Part shown: positions 63,915-64,000 of the stretch, in pieces | How positions within the stretch are numbered: position 1 is the first letter of the stretch | Layout of the letters: each line of letters begins with the position of its first letter | Origin: Methanomassiliicoccaceae archaeon UBA404 | GTDB lineage: Archaea > Thermoplasmatota > Thermoplasmata > Methanomassiliicoccales > Methanomethylophilaceae | Direction: 5' to 3' | NCBI GenBank assembly: GCA_002498605.1 | Contig: DAHY01000048.1 | Location: 1 to 64,000 of the forward strand | Length of the DNA: 64,000 bases | The notes under the pieces: model-generated | What the model was told of the DNA's origin: nothing | What the model saw: the letters and a program-made list of their open reading frames with translations, nothing else | The model's database searches: none | Program-made: the position numbers and the translations under genes

Positions 63915-64000
63915 TCATTCGTTTTCGTCTTCGGATTCCGAGGCTCTTACCCAGACTTCTTCCGAAAGATTGTCGTAAATGTTGCTTTCGGGTTCATCGA
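63915..64000 (-). CDS. C-terminal end of a gene running off the window
   Basis: Only the last 27 codons are visible: DEPESNIYDNLSEEVW and then a short acidic tail RASESEDENE before TGA. The stop is 83 nt upstream of the helicase start. The frame has no stop in the window. Nothing can be said about function beyond an acidic C-terminus. Confidence 0.55.
   Translation of the reverse strand, partial: DEPESNIYDNLSEEVWVRASESEDENE

Overview
The window is a gene-dense archaeal chromosome segment with short intergenic gaps, many 4-nt ATGA/GTGA stop-start overlaps and GGTGAT-type ribosome binding sites. Archaeal markers are frequent: Nop5, LSm, Nob1, Csl4, PCNA, transcription factor S, eIF5A, CarS, geranylgeranyl reductases, XPD-type helicase, split transketolase, dehydroquinate synthase II and a form III RuBisCO. 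A complete Fpo-type (F420H2 dehydrogenase-like) membrane complex lacking FpoF and FpoO, a methanogenesis marker 11 protein and a heterodisulfide reductase HdrBC pair point to a methanogen, most likely Methanomassiliicoccales (class Thermoplasmata). That assignment is inferred from gene content, not from a database search.

Layout, left to right. 0.1-0.4 kb: two tRNA genes (Val-UAC on -, Gly-CCC on +). 0.4-5.6 kb: rtcA-arfC; a lone HTH regulator; mtnA-aldolase-nop5. 5.6-9.4 kb (-): an aromatic amino acid operon, pheA-like - aroB' - aroDE fusion - aroA'. 9.6-10.9 kb: eIF5A and agmatinase. 10.9-17.5 kb (-): smc-scpA-scpB, then lsm and glmM. 17.6-22.6 kb: carS-pyrE-udg-HAD phosphatase, nob1 (+), and the lipid genes idsA and geranylgeranyl reductase. 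22.7-33.2 kb (-): the fpoABCDHIJJKLMN operon ending in a UUCG-loop hairpin. 33.3-39.2 kb: proC (+), then a tight operon folD-kptA-mmp11-uppS-radical SAM (-). 39.3-43.8 kb (-): the AMP/RuBisCO pathway (ribose-1,5-bisphosphate isomerase, RuBisCO, AMP phosphorylase) plus a deacetylase. 43.8-45.9 kb: an unusual archaeal RNase III and a divergent unknown Cys-rich protein. 45.8-51.5 kb (-): TFS-PCNA-transketolase N/C-transaldolase-reductase-trm5 operon. 51.6-56.2 kb: membrane protein, beta-CASP nuclease-nadC, hdrC-hdrB and a small zinc protein. 56.2-59.5 kb (-): purH and a glutamate synthase-like FMN protein. 59.7-61.7 kb (+): METTL5-like methylase, csl4, a tiny coiled-coil protein and a PP-loop protein with an apparent CTG start. 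61.7-64 kb (-): a small Cys protein, an XPD/DinG-type helicase and the end of a gene running off the edge.

Metabolically the segment links nucleotide salvage (AMP to 3-phosphoglycerate through RuBisCO; methylthioribose/deoxyribose salvage through MtnA and an aldolase), the non-oxidative pentose phosphate pathway, the archaeal route into shikimate, isoprenoid lipid synthesis, and energy conservation by Fpo and Hdr. No insertion sequence, prophage, CRISPR array or toxin island was found. The points most worth a second look are: an FpoI with four [4Fe-4S] motifs; an AroDE fusion whose dehydratase half lacks the Schiff-base lysine, next to a prephenate dehydratase-like protein with an altered TRF motif; a stand-alone RNase III beside an unknown protein; a perfect 11-bp-arm palindrome in a divergent promoter region; and a CTG start coupled to the preceding stop.
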